Of a stretch of DNA of 13,397 nucleotides, positions 6,360 through 13,397 are shown in pieces. Position 1 is the first letter of the stretch; each line of letters begins with the position of its first letter. A program made the translations under genes and the position numbers. The notes under the pieces were generated by a model, which saw nothing but the letters and a program-made list of their open reading frames with translations, was not told the DNA's origin and searched no databases. Source of the stretch: WTAW01 sp050115915 (GTDB lineage: Bacteria > Acidobacteriota > Aminicenantia > Aminicenantales > Aminicenantaceae); NCBI GenBank assembly GCA_050115915.1, contig JASFPP010000102.1:1-13397 (forward strand). The letters run 5' to 3'.

Positions 6360-7520
6360 ATGAAAATTCATGAGTATCAAGCCAAAAGCATCCTCAGCCA
6401 GTTCGGTGTCAGGATTCCCAGAGGAGAAGTGGCCGAATCCGCAGAAAAAGCGTATGCAATCGCCAAGGAAATCGGTCCCAAGGTTGTTGTCAAGGCTCAA
6501 ATCCATGCGGGCGGCAGAGGAAAAGGAGGCGGCGTAAAGTTAGCTCAAACCCCGGAAGAGGCCCGGGAAAGAGCTCAAGAGATCATTGGAATGAATCTCG
6601 TCACCCACCAAACCGGACCCGAAGGGAAAACCGTCAAAAGAGTTCTCGTTGAAGAGGCCCTGGACATCGCCAAGGAGCTCTATATCGGGATCGTGATCGA
6701 CAGGGCCAAGGAAGCCCCTGTGGTGATGGCTTCATCCGAAGGGGGAATGGAGATCGAAAAAGTTGCGGCTGAAACGCCCGAGCTTATTTTTAAAGAATAC
6801 ATAGTGCCAGGCATTGGCTTTCTTCCCTTCCAGGCGAGAAAACTGGCCTTCCAGCTGGGGCTTGAGGGGCACACGTTTAAACAAGCCGTTAAGTTCCTAT
6901 TGGCCCTCTATAAAGCTTTCGAATCCACGGATGCATCGCTGGCGGAGATTAATCCTCTCCTCATCACAGCACAGGGAGATGTGCTGGCTCTCGATGCGAA
7001 GATGAACTTCGATGATAACGCCCTTGTTCGCCACTCAAACATCGAGGAAATGCGCGACTTCGACGAAGAGGAGCCTCTCGAAGTGGAGGCCTCCAAATTT
7101 GACTTGAATTACATCAAGCTTGACGGGAATGTTGGATGTATGGTGAACGGTGCAGGTCTGGCCATGGCCACTATGGATATAATCATGTATTCGGGTGGTA
7201 TGCCCGCAAATTTCCTCGACGTAGGAGGCGGTGTCTCAGAGGAAGCTGTGAAAAACGCGTTCAGGATCCTTATTTCCGATAAAGATGTCAAAGCAGCATT
7301 GATAAACATATTCGGGGGTATTGTGCGCTGCGATCTTGTGGCCAATGGCATCGTCAAAGCGGCCAAAGAACTGGAACTCAAAATACCCATGGTTGTCCGT
7401 CTCGAAGGAACAAACGTGGAACAGGGTAAAAAAATCCTCGAAGATTCAGGCCTTGCCTTTTTCTCAGCTTCGAGCATGAAGGAAGCGGCTGAAAAAGTCG
7501 TGCCGCTCGCCAGCGATTAG
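6360..7520 (+). CDS. sucC: Succinyl-CoA synthetase (ADP/GDP-forming), beta subunit
   Basis: A 386-residue ATP-grasp protein collinear with E. coli SucC (388). With SucD it couples succinyl-CoA cleavage to nucleotide triphosphate formation, reversibly, in the cytoplasm. Family blocks are MKIHEYQAK at the N-terminus, HAGGRGKGGGVK at 49-60 in the nucleotide-binding fold, EINPL at 196-200, GNVGCMVNGAGLAM at 256-269 and NIFGGIVRCD at 316-325. Whether it uses ADP or GDP cannot be decided by eye. The ATG has a purine-rich GAGGAAAGGA upstream. It lies 152 bp after the fumarase subunit and 14 bp before sucD. In propionate or TCA metabolism it processes the succinyl-CoA made by methylmalonyl-CoA mutase or by a 2-oxoglutarate oxidoreductase. 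Confidence 0.97.
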   Translation: MKIHEYQAKSILSQFGVRIPRGEVAESAEKAYAIAKEIGPKVVVKAQIHAGGRGKGGGVKLAQTPEEARERAQEIIGMNLVTHQTGPEGKTVKRVLVEEALDIAKELYIGIVIDRAKEAPVVMASSEGGMEIEKVAAETPELIFKEYIVPGIGFLPFQARKLAFQLGLEGHTFKQAVKFLLALYKAFESTDASLAEINPLLITAQGDVLALDAKMNFDDNALVRHSNIEEMRDFDEEEPLEVEASKFDLNYIKLDGNVGCMVNGAGLAMATMDIIMYSGGMPANFLDVGGGVSEEAVKNAFRILISDKDVKAALINIFGGIVRCDLVANGIVKAAKELELKIPMVVRLEGTNVEQGKKILEDSGLAFFSASSMKEAAEKVVPLASD

Positions 7521-7534
7521 GAAAGGAGTCGAAG

Positions 7535-8404
7535 ATGAGCATACTCGTTGATGAAAATACAAGGGTTGTTGTCCAAGGCATCACAGGTGGAGAGGGAACC
7601 TTTCACACAGAAAGAATGCTAGAGTACGGGACAAAAGTTGTGGCTGGCGTCACTCCCGGAAAAGGCGGCCAGACACATCTGGACGTTCCTGTCTTCAACA
7701 CAGTTGCCGAAGCTGTCGAACATGAAGGAGCCAATGCCGCAGCCATTTTTGTTCCGCCTCTTTTTGCGGCCGATGCCGTAATGGAGGCAGCCGCAGCGGA
7801 TGTCGATCTCGTTGTCTGTATCACAGAAGGGATCCCTACTTTCGACATGATAAAGGTCAAGCGACTCCTCAAAGAGAAGAATTGTCATATGATCGGACCG
7901 AACACACCGGGCATCATTTCTCCGGGAAAATGCAAAATCGGGATCATGCCTGGTCATATCCATACACCTGGCTCCATTGGAATTATCTCCCGTTCCGGAA
8001 CTCTCACCTACGAAGCTGTCCAGCAGGTGTCGCTCCAAGGGTATGGACAGTCCACGGCCATAGGGATCGGTGGCGATCCGATCGTCGGATTAAAGTTCAT
8101 CGAGCTGCTTCAGATGTTCAAGGATGACCGAGACACCGAAGCCGTTGTCCTCATCGGGGAGATCGGAGGGACGGCTGAAGAGGAAGCAGCGGAATACATC
8201 CAGCAAGAATTCCCCAAACCTGTCGTCAGTTTTATCGCAGGGCAGACTGCCCCACCGGGTAGACGTATGGGACATGCTGGGGCAATCATTGCCGGCGGGA
8301 AAGGGACTGCCAAGGAGAAAATGGAAGCCCTTGAGACAGCAGGCGTTTACGTCGCGAAAAGTCCTGCTGATATGGGAGCCAAGATCAAGGAAGCTTTATC
8401 CTGA
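7535..8404 (+). CDS. sucD: Succinyl-CoA synthetase, alpha subunit
   Basis: A 289-residue protein, the same length as E. coli SucD. It binds CoA and carries the histidine that is phosphorylated during catalysis: H247 in RRMGHAGAIIAGGKGTA. The N-terminal CoA-binding Rossmann segment has QGITGGEGTFH at 14-24 and GVTPGKGG at 38-45; GPNTPG at 121-126 replaces the GPNCPG of E. coli, a common variant. SRSGTLTYEA at 152-161 and GEIGGTAEEEAA at 208-219 are also conserved. AAAGGAG precedes the ATG, and the 14-bp gap to sucC implies translational coupling. Its stop is 7 bp from the stop of the convergent peptidase gene, with no visible terminator between them. Confidence 0.97.
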   Translation: MSILVDENTRVVVQGITGGEGTFHTERMLEYGTKVVAGVTPGKGGQTHLDVPVFNTVAEAVEHEGANAAAIFVPPLFAADAVMEAAAADVDLVVCITEGIPTFDMIKVKRLLKEKNCHMIGPNTPGIISPGKCKIGIMPGHIHTPGSIGIISRSGTLTYEAVQQVSLQGYGQSTAIGIGGDPIVGLKFIELLQMFKDDRDTEAVVLIGEIGGTAEEEAAEYIQQEFPKPVVSFIAGQTAPPGRRMGHAGAIIAGGKGTAKEKMEALETAGVYVAKSPADMGAKIKEALS

Positions 8405-8411
8405 TAGGCTC

Positions 8412-10106
8412 TTAACGATCCCAATTTTTATACGGAACGAGCGGCATCTCTTGTTCGCTAATTATTCTGTAGAAGGGGTAAATATCTCCTTCATCAAGAA
8501 CGAGGTCGAATTTCCAATACCGGATGAATCCGTACTGAGACTGGGGTTCGAGTAAACAAGGAATCAGATTACTCCCCGCTTGTGCACAGGCCACATACAC
8601 ATCCCCTTTTTGTGCGATTATCTCGTGTGTGCTTTTGGATACATCTATCCGCATCGGGGGCAAGTAATCATATTCCGCAGGAACGACTTCCTCTATTCGA
8701 TAGGACTCGATTTCGAGACGAACATCCCTTGTGAACGCTTGGATATGGATCCCGTGACGGAGAACTGTCTCCACAACATCCTGGTGTTTTTGCGGGATTA
8801 TATAACCGAGAGGACGGCTTACGCTCGTGAGGGGTTCCACATCCGGAAACCAATTTGTTACGACCTGCTCGACAACCTTCATTTCTCTCGGATAGGGATA
8901 GCGTTCGAGCTCTGATGCCATCACAGAATCCCCCGCTTTTTTATCGATCTTCAGAATCCCCCGGACCGGGCTTTGTGACCGCTTGAACGTCTTTATCGTG
9001 AGAGTCGGCTCCTGCGGATTCCTTTTATACTTCATCCGCAGATGGACAAGGTCCTCATCTGAATAGACTTTGGCCTTATCCAGAAGTTCTGAGCGGAGAC
9101 TTCTCACGAGCGTATTGATCTCCTTACCGTAGAGAGCGACACTCTCAGCGAGGTACCGGATCCCGTAGTATTGATACCGTGTTCTTTCTTCGAGAGTGGC
9201 AATATCATGTCTGGAAGCTCCCTCCTGGATGAAGGCAAGTGTCTCATAGATGCCGGGACTGTTCCTACCGTCGTTGAGGTCTGTGGTGCTGTAGCGTTTC
9301 ATTTCTTCTCTGCCCTCTAGATCCTCTGTCCGGTAAGTGACGCCCGCGGAGGAATCGATCCCCATTTCCTGTGTGATCAGGTATTCATGAAACGTGATCC
9401 CTTTGGTTTTGAGTTTATCTTCCACTTCTGCGAGGATTCTTTCCCGCGAAAACGCCTGGAGCGAAGGGTGAATGTTGACGTTGGATACACAGCCGATGTT
9501 GACCTTGTAATAATCATCCCCCTTTTCATGGACATCCAGTGTGACTTCAGGCATCCAGAGCCGGAAGACACGATGGATGGTCTCAGTCTCCGGCGCTTCC
9601 AGTTTGACATGATCGCGGTTCAAGTCCAGGTTCTGCGCGTTGCGGCGCAAATCGAACCAATTCCCGAAAGGATTGGACTGCGGCAAGATCAAAAAGTTTA
9701 CATTGGCGAGAAGTGGTACAAGATCTCCTACAGCCAGATCTCTGATGAGCCATAAAAGAGCCTCTTTGGCGGACTGTTCGTTTCCGTGTTTAGCACCCAC
9801 GAGATAAAAGGTGGGCTTTTCCCTGTTGAGTCTCTGAGGATTACTGATCCCCTCCTCTGTGAGTATACACAGGTAAAGGTCTCTGGCCCCATACTTCTCT
9901 GTTCCCAACGATCTTCCCACAATCTTTACGGTCAATTCTTTGGATCGAGAATCGAGGAGGCTTAAAAAGTAGCCGATCTGCTCATGCTGGCTGTACTGGC
10001 TATAGTTCGATTCCTCACCAGGCGTTTTGACAACACTTTCCCCGCCTGTCAATCCCAAGAAAAATAAAATGCTTAGACAAAGACACGGTATGGACTTGAA
10101 TCGCAT
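8412..10106 (-). CDS. Exported M14-family zinc carboxypeptidase
   Basis: A 564-residue protein with an N-terminal signal peptide (hydrophobic stretch about 7-20, no lipobox), so likely periplasmic or secreted. The M14 peptidase domain runs about 40-330. Zinc ligands are H107 and E110 (KHGNE) and H193 (DVHEKGDDYY); NPFGNWFDLRRNAQNLDLNRD at 145-165 matches the substrate-carboxylate block with its paired arginine and asparagine. E288 or E295 (YETLAFIQEG) is the probable general base. A C-terminal region of about 230 residues, with RPLGYIIP, follows as in longer bacterial M14 proteins; its role is unknown to me. It would remove C-terminal residues from peptides, or act on cell-wall peptides. TAGGAGGAAAC directly precedes the ATG and overlaps the TAG stop of the ChaN-PDZ gene (8-nt gap), indicating coupled translation. 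Confidence 0.9.
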   Translation of the reverse strand: MRFKSIPCLCLSILFFLGLTGGESVVKTPGEESNYSQYSQHEQIGYFLSLLDSRSKELTVKIVGRSLGTEKYGARDLYLCILTEEGISNPQRLNREKPTFYLVGAKHGNEQSAKEALLWLIRDLAVGDLVPLLANVNFLILPQSNPFGNWFDLRRNAQNLDLNRDHVKLEAPETETIHRVFRLWMPEVTLDVHEKGDDYYKVNIGCVSNVNIHPSLQAFSRERILAEVEDKLKTKGITFHEYLITQEMGIDSSAGVTYRTEDLEGREEMKRYSTTDLNDGRNSPGIYETLAFIQEGASRHDIATLEERTRYQYYGIRYLAESVALYGKEINTLVRSLRSELLDKAKVYSDEDLVHLRMKYKRNPQEPTLTIKTFKRSQSPVRGILKIDKKAGDSVMASELERYPYPREMKVVEQVVTNWFPDVEPLTSVSRPLGYIIPQKHQDVVETVLRHGIHIQAFTRDVRLEIESYRIEEVVPAEYDYLPPMRIDVSKSTHEIIAQKGDVYVACAQAGSNLIPCLLEPQSQYGFIRYWKFDLVLDEGDIYPFYRIISEQEMPLVPYKNWDR

Positions 10107-10114
10107 GTTTCCTC

Positions 10115-11371
10115 CTAATCCTCAAGATCCACGTCGTCATGAGGCAAAAACTTCAAGACTACCTCATGCTCTTTGGCATCTCGAAGGAGATGGAATTTTG
10201 CCTCATCCTTCCATCGGAATTTCGAAAGATAAATGCGCAGCGCATTGATCTCTGTAAACGTCTTGCCATCTACAGAAAGGATGATATCCCCTTTGGCAAA
10301 ATTTCCGCCCTTGGCAACACCATCGATCGGCTCTCTTTCTATAACGAGATTCTTAAGACCTTCGAATTTCTTGAATGAGAGGCCAATTGATGGGAAAATC
10401 GGATGAACTTCCTCATTCAGCGCCCACACATAATCCGCAAGGCTTTGCGATACGCGCAAGGTCGCTTTGTCTTGAGGAATCTCCAAACATATCACAGTTT
10501 TATACGGACTCCCATTGCGCTCATACGCACGGCGGCTGATTCCCAGGTTGAAAAGGAGATGTCCCGACCCGGCAAGAACAATGATCCGCCTCTCACTGAG
10601 ATCCGAAGCCTGTGAAGCATAATAAGCCATGCTTTCATCCCAGGCTGATTGGGCACGATAAAGGCCCTCAAACATCATGCCCAGACCTGGACCCTTCATT
10701 TCATGCGGGAGTTCAGAGCTTTCGAAGATCGTCCGGATCAGCGTGCGATGTTCCTTATTGGAAACATCGGGCTGTGGCACAATTTTTTTTTCGTCATCCG
10801 TGAGCGCGTCCCAGCCTTTCATCCGGATCTTTGTGATAAGCACTTTGGGAACATTCAAACCGTATAGGGGGATCTTGTTCAATTTGGCGAAATCGAATAT
10901 TTTTTCATAGAATTTATAATTAAAATTCCAGGTCTCATACCAGGCAGTATCCTGAATCAATTCCTCTTCAGTGAGTATCCCCAGACTCCATTTATCCAGA
11001 ACATGCTGCAGCGTGATAGGGATCATCTCCAAACCTATGGCTAATTGCCTATCTTTTTTATACATGGCTTGAATCACTTTTAGCTGTATATCGTGCATGG
11101 GGAGACTGTTATGGGTTTCCCCGACATAGATGAAACGGCTCGTCATCATAGAGTCGATCATTCGTGAAAATTCGATGGGCTGACCGGTCGACATTTCATA
11201 CAGGTTGTTTGGAGATACAGAGAGAATTTTATCTTTAAGCTCTGGCGTTCCGATGTTCAGACGAAGATATCTATCTTTATCCTCATCGGCTAAGCCTTTG
11301 GTTACTAACATGGCGGATAATAAACATAACGCCAATCTGAAGATATTACCGTGCTTTCTGTTTCTTGTCAT
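10115..11371 (-). CDS. Exported ChaN/Tiki-superfamily protein with C-terminal PDZ domain
   Basis: A 418-residue protein with a signal peptide (hydrophobic 10-24, possible cleavage after KGLA). Residues about 60-290 form a ChaN-like domain: GETH at 84-87, GLEM at 113-116, WDESMA at 244-249 and GSGH at 268-271. The two GxxH motifs (H87, H271) plus the conserved acidic residues are the hallmark of the TraB/Tiki/ChaN/erythromycin-esterase superfamily, whose members include haem-binding ChaN and the metalloprotease Tiki. A PDZ domain follows (about 325-410), with FAKGDIILSVDGKTF at 358-372, the usual peptide-binding fold of exported proteases. Function may be haem/iron binding or a peptidase-like activity; the sequence does not settle this. 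AGGAGGT lies upstream of the ATG; the start overlaps the tautomerase gene by 26 nt, and the M14 peptidase follows 8 nt downstream. Confidence 0.85.
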   Translation of the reverse strand: MTRNRKHGNIFRLALCLLSAMLVTKGLADEDKDRYLRLNIGTPELKDKILSVSPNNLYEMSTGQPIEFSRMIDSMMTSRFIYVGETHNSLPMHDIQLKVIQAMYKKDRQLAIGLEMIPITLQHVLDKWSLGILTEEELIQDTAWYETWNFNYKFYEKIFDFAKLNKIPLYGLNVPKVLITKIRMKGWDALTDDEKKIVPQPDVSNKEHRTLIRTIFESSELPHEMKGPGLGMMFEGLYRAQSAWDESMAYYASQASDLSERRIIVLAGSGHLLFNLGISRRAYERNGSPYKTVICLEIPQDKATLRVSQSLADYVWALNEEVHPIFPSIGLSFKKFEGLKNLVIEREPIDGVAKGGNFAKGDIILSVDGKTFTEINALRIYLSKFRWKDEAKFHLLRDAKEHEVVLKFLPHDDVDLED

Positions 11372-11546
11372 AGAGAAGTTGACCTCCTGTTCCTATGTTC
11401 TCAGGTTTGTTCTCCCGAATGATAACATGGATTTTCTCCATCGGCAGATGGTAGGCCTTGACAGCGGCCGCACTTAACTCTTTGACCAAATGTCTTTTTA
11501 CAGCCAGGTCTTTGATCGGCGGCCCCTCAATCATAATAGTAGGCAT
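11346..11546 (-). CDS. 4-oxalocrotonate tautomerase family protein
   Basis: A 66-residue protein beginning M-P-T-I-M-I-E-G; removal of Met would expose the catalytic N-terminal proline (P2 in the unprocessed chain) that defines this superfamily. The segment KRHLVKELSAAAVKAY at 17-32 is the helix, and VIIRENKPENIGTGGQLL at 42-59 carries the conserved arginine and the C-terminal hairpin. Members form hexamers and catalyse keto-enol tautomerisation in aromatic degradation, among other reactions; no aromatic pathway genes lie nearby, so the substrate is unknown. GAGGAGGT sits about six bases before the ATG. It is cytoplasmic (no signal sequence) but overlaps by 26 nt the exported ChaN-PDZ gene, which makes co-expression nearly certain. 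It lies 153 bp downstream of the EF-G-like gene. Confidence 0.88.
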   Translation of the reverse strand: MPTIMIEGPPIKDLAVKRHLVKELSAAAVKAYHLPMEKIHVIIRENKPENIGTGGQLLYDKKQKAR

Positions 11547-11699
11547 CCCAGCACCTCCTCATATAGCAGAAAAGTCTATTTTTCACAGGGAAAATATCAG
11601 TAGCCACCCCATGGAGATCTAAAAGACATCTAATCACCAAGTTCTCAGGCTAAAAAAACGGAATGAACGACTCGATTAGAAGCGCCGGATCTCGTGCAA
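11547..11699 (-). other. Spacer between the EF-G-like gene and the tautomerase gene
   Basis: A 153-bp spacer. On the minus strand it contains a run of seven T (complement of 11652-11658), but no convincing GC-rich hairpin precedes it, so termination after the EF-G-like gene is uncertain. No promoter with both elements stands out; the tautomerase Shine-Dalgarno lies at its left end. Confidence 0.3.
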
Positions 11700-13397
11700 T
11701 TATTCCTCTTCAGGTTTGATGCGGCCTTCTTTTATTGCTTCGTCAATAACTTTTTGCTGCAGGTGACCAGGAACTTCTTCGAAGATCGAAAATTCCATGA
11801 GGAAGGATCCGCGTCCCCCAGTGATCGAGGTGAGCGTTGGCTCAAAATCCAGCATCTCGGCCATAGGAACTCGGGCCTTTATGATTCTCATGCTTCCCTT
11901 CTGCTCCATACCCTGCACTTTGCCTCTCCGTCCGTTGAGATTTCCCATGATATCGCCCATAAAAGTCTCGGGCGTAAAGACCTCCACGTTCATGATCGGC
12001 TCGAGAATGGTTGGCCTGGCGTCCTTCATTCCTTTTTTAAAGGCCATGGAAGCGGCGATCTTGAAGGCGATATCCGAAGAGTCCACATCATGATAGGACC
12101 CATCATAAAGGATCACCTTAAAATCGACGGCCGGATACCCTGCAACAACTCCCTTTTTCCGCGCTTCCTGAATTCCCTTTTCGATGGAGGGGATGTAGTT
12201 CTTCGGGATCGATCCTCCAAAGATCTTGTCCTCAAACTCGAAATCTTTTCCCCTTGCAAGAGGCTCCATTTTGATAAAAACATGTCCATACTGGCCCCGT
12301 CCACCTGTCTGTTTTTTGTATTTGTGCTCGACATCCGATCGTCCCTTGATCGTCTCTTTATACGGAATTTTTGGGGGTTTGAGCTCGACATCGACATTAA
12401 AGCGTTTTTTAAGCCTGTTGGTGATGATCTCCACATGGAGCTGGCCGTTCCCCGCGATGATCAATTCGTTGGTTTCGGGATCTCGCGTTATTTTTGCTGT
12501 GGGGTCTTCCTCCGATATGCGATGGACTGCCTGAGAGATCCGGTCTTCATCTGCCCGAGTTTTCGGTTCAATGGCGAACGAGATTGAGGGCTCTGGAAAA
12601 TGAATTACTGGGAAGAGCACTCCGCTTCCCTTCTGGCTGAGCGTATCACCCGTGGATGTGTCCTTCAGTTTAGCCGTTGCGATGATATCTCCGACCTTGC
12701 ATTGGCCAGCGGGCACTTGCTCTTTTCCCTGGAGGAAGAATAATCCGCTGAGTTTTTCATCTTGCTGTTTTGTGGTGTTTGTGACTGTGGCATCAGGACT
12801 CACTTTGCCTGAGAATATCCTGATCATGGAGATTCTCCCTGTGTATGGGTCGGAGATCGTTTTGAAGACCAGCCCAGAAAATGGTTCTTCCACCTTTGGC
12901 TGAATGGATCCTTCTTCACACGGAATTTCTTCTCTTTCCAGAGGTGAGGGAAAAAAATTGATGACGCCATCGAGTATGGGTTGTGCCCCGACGTTCATAA
13001 GAGCCGAGGATACAAAAACGGGATACAACTCTCGATTAAGGATGCTTTTTCTCAATCCTGCGATCAGATCTTCGGTCGAAAGCTCTCCGGCCTCAAAATA
13101 TTTCTCCATCAATGCCTCGTCATTTTCTGCCACCATTTCCGTCAATGCTTCGATCTGCTTTTCGGCCTCCTCTTTGAGCTCCTCCGGGATCTCTGATTCG
13201 GTAAATTTCCCGCTTTCGTTTGTCTCAAAAAGGTAGGCTTTTTTGCCGATCAGATCGACGACACCGGAAAATCCTGTTTCCTCCCCGATAGGAAGCTGGA
13301 CGAGCACTGCTTTTCGCCCGAAAAACTGCTGGATGGATTCCATGGCTTGTCTATAACTCGAATTCTCCCGGTCCAGTTTGTTGATGATAAGAAGCCG
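11700..13397 (-). CDS. EF-G-like translation GTPase (5' end beyond the window)
   Basis: The reading frame stays open to the window edge, giving 565 visible residues of an expected 680-700; roughly the first 130, with the P-loop and switch regions, are missing. The first visible residues include the guanine-specificity motif NKLD (visible 6-9) and SSAL of G5. Then follow domain II (from about visible 170), domain III with AGNGQLHVEI, domain IV with QTGGRGQYGHV (about visible 363-373) and domain V to the EEE C-terminus. It resembles EF-G and catalyses translocation or a related ribosome step. KYKKQTGGRGQ, FKKGMKDARPTILEPI and TSITGGRGSF are closer to EF-G-like paralogues (EF-G2 type) than to housekeeping FusA, which usually sits with rpsL-rpsG-tuf; none of those genes is visible. 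The internal Met at 13343 is not a real start. Confidence 0.92.
   Translation of the reverse strand, partial: RLLIINKLDRENSSYRQAMESIQQFFGRKAVLVQLPIGEETGFSGVVDLIGKKAYLFETNESGKFTESEIPEELKEEAEKQIEALTEMVAENDEALMEKYFEAGELSTEDLIAGLRKSILNRELYPVFVSSALMNVGAQPILDGVINFFPSPLEREEIPCEEGSIQPKVEEPFSGLVFKTISDPYTGRISMIRIFSGKVSPDATVTNTTKQQDEKLSGLFFLQGKEQVPAGQCKVGDIIATAKLKDTSTGDTLSQKGSGVLFPVIHFPEPSISFAIEPKTRADEDRISQAVHRISEEDPTAKITRDPETNELIIAGNGQLHVEIITNRLKKRFNVDVELKPPKIPYKETIKGRSDVEHKYKKQTGGRGQYGHVFIKMEPLARGKDFEFEDKIFGGSIPKNYIPSIEKGIQEARKKGVVAGYPAVDFKVILYDGSYHDVDSSDIAFKIAASMAFKKGMKDARPTILEPIMNVEVFTPETFMGDIMGNLNGRRGKVQGMEQKGSMRIIKARVPMAEMLDFEPTLTSITGGRGSFLMEFSIFEEVPGHLQQKVIDEAIKEGRIKPEEE

Noticed and set aside
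6332..6373. 13-codon ORF overlapping the sucC start
   Set aside because: It is very short, lacks its own ribosome binding site and is expected by chance in a spacer.
11652..11658. Run of seven A (T on the minus strand) as a terminator after the EF-G-like gene
   Set aside because: No stable GC-rich stem directly precedes the run on the minus strand.
11694..12587. 297-codon plus-strand ORF opposite the EF-G-like gene
   Set aside because: It lies wholly antisense to a highly conserved gene, has no recognisable domain and reads as a mirror of its codons.
13341..13343. ATG at 13343 as the start of the EF-G-like gene
   Set aside because: The frame continues upstream to the window edge and contains the NKLD guanine-specificity motif, so the true start lies outside.

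Overview
The window comes from a bacterium, probably a Gram-negative, anaerobic or facultative one; I cannot place it more exactly. The AcnB-type aconitase, LDH-like malate dehydrogenase, two-chain class I fumarase, separate small B12-binding subunit of methylmalonyl-CoA mutase and exported M14 peptidase fit deltaproteobacterial, acidobacterial or Aminicenantes-like lineages. Genes are densely packed and most have strong AGGAGG-type ribosome binding sites. I see no tRNA, rRNA, CRISPR array, insertion sequence or phage gene.

Left block (37-4263, all minus strand; transcription order acnB, SDR oxidoreductase, small EF-Tu-domain-2-like protein, B12-binding subunit). AcnB is a full-length iron-sulfur aconitase. 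The other three are closely spaced and look like one transcription unit, which acnB may also feed because no clear intrinsic terminator separates them.

Centre (4264-4669) is a 406-bp AT-rich divergent regulatory region. It holds a candidate promoter for each side, a short possible leader ORF, a 10-bp palindrome and an 8-bp inverted repeat near the mdh ribosome binding site.

Right of centre (4670-8404, plus strand) is mdh, fumarase beta subunit, sucC, sucD. Together with the mutase subunit, these genes cover much of the reversible route propionyl/methylmalonyl-CoA - succinyl-CoA - succinate - fumarate - malate - oxaloacetate, while acnB supplies the citrate/isocitrate (or methylisocitrate) step. 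No fumarase alpha subunit, citrate synthase, isocitrate dehydrogenase, succinate dehydrogenase or mutase large subunit lies in the window.

Right block (8412-13397, minus strand, convergent with sucD across only 7 bp) reads in transcription order: an EF-G-like translation GTPase (5' end cut by the window edge), a 4-oxalocrotonate-tautomerase-family protein, an exported ChaN/Tiki-superfamily protein with a C-terminal PDZ domain, and an exported M14 zinc carboxypeptidase. The last three are tightly coupled (a 26-nt overlap, then an 8-nt gap). They are the least conventional part of the window and the best candidate for an undescribed functional unit.
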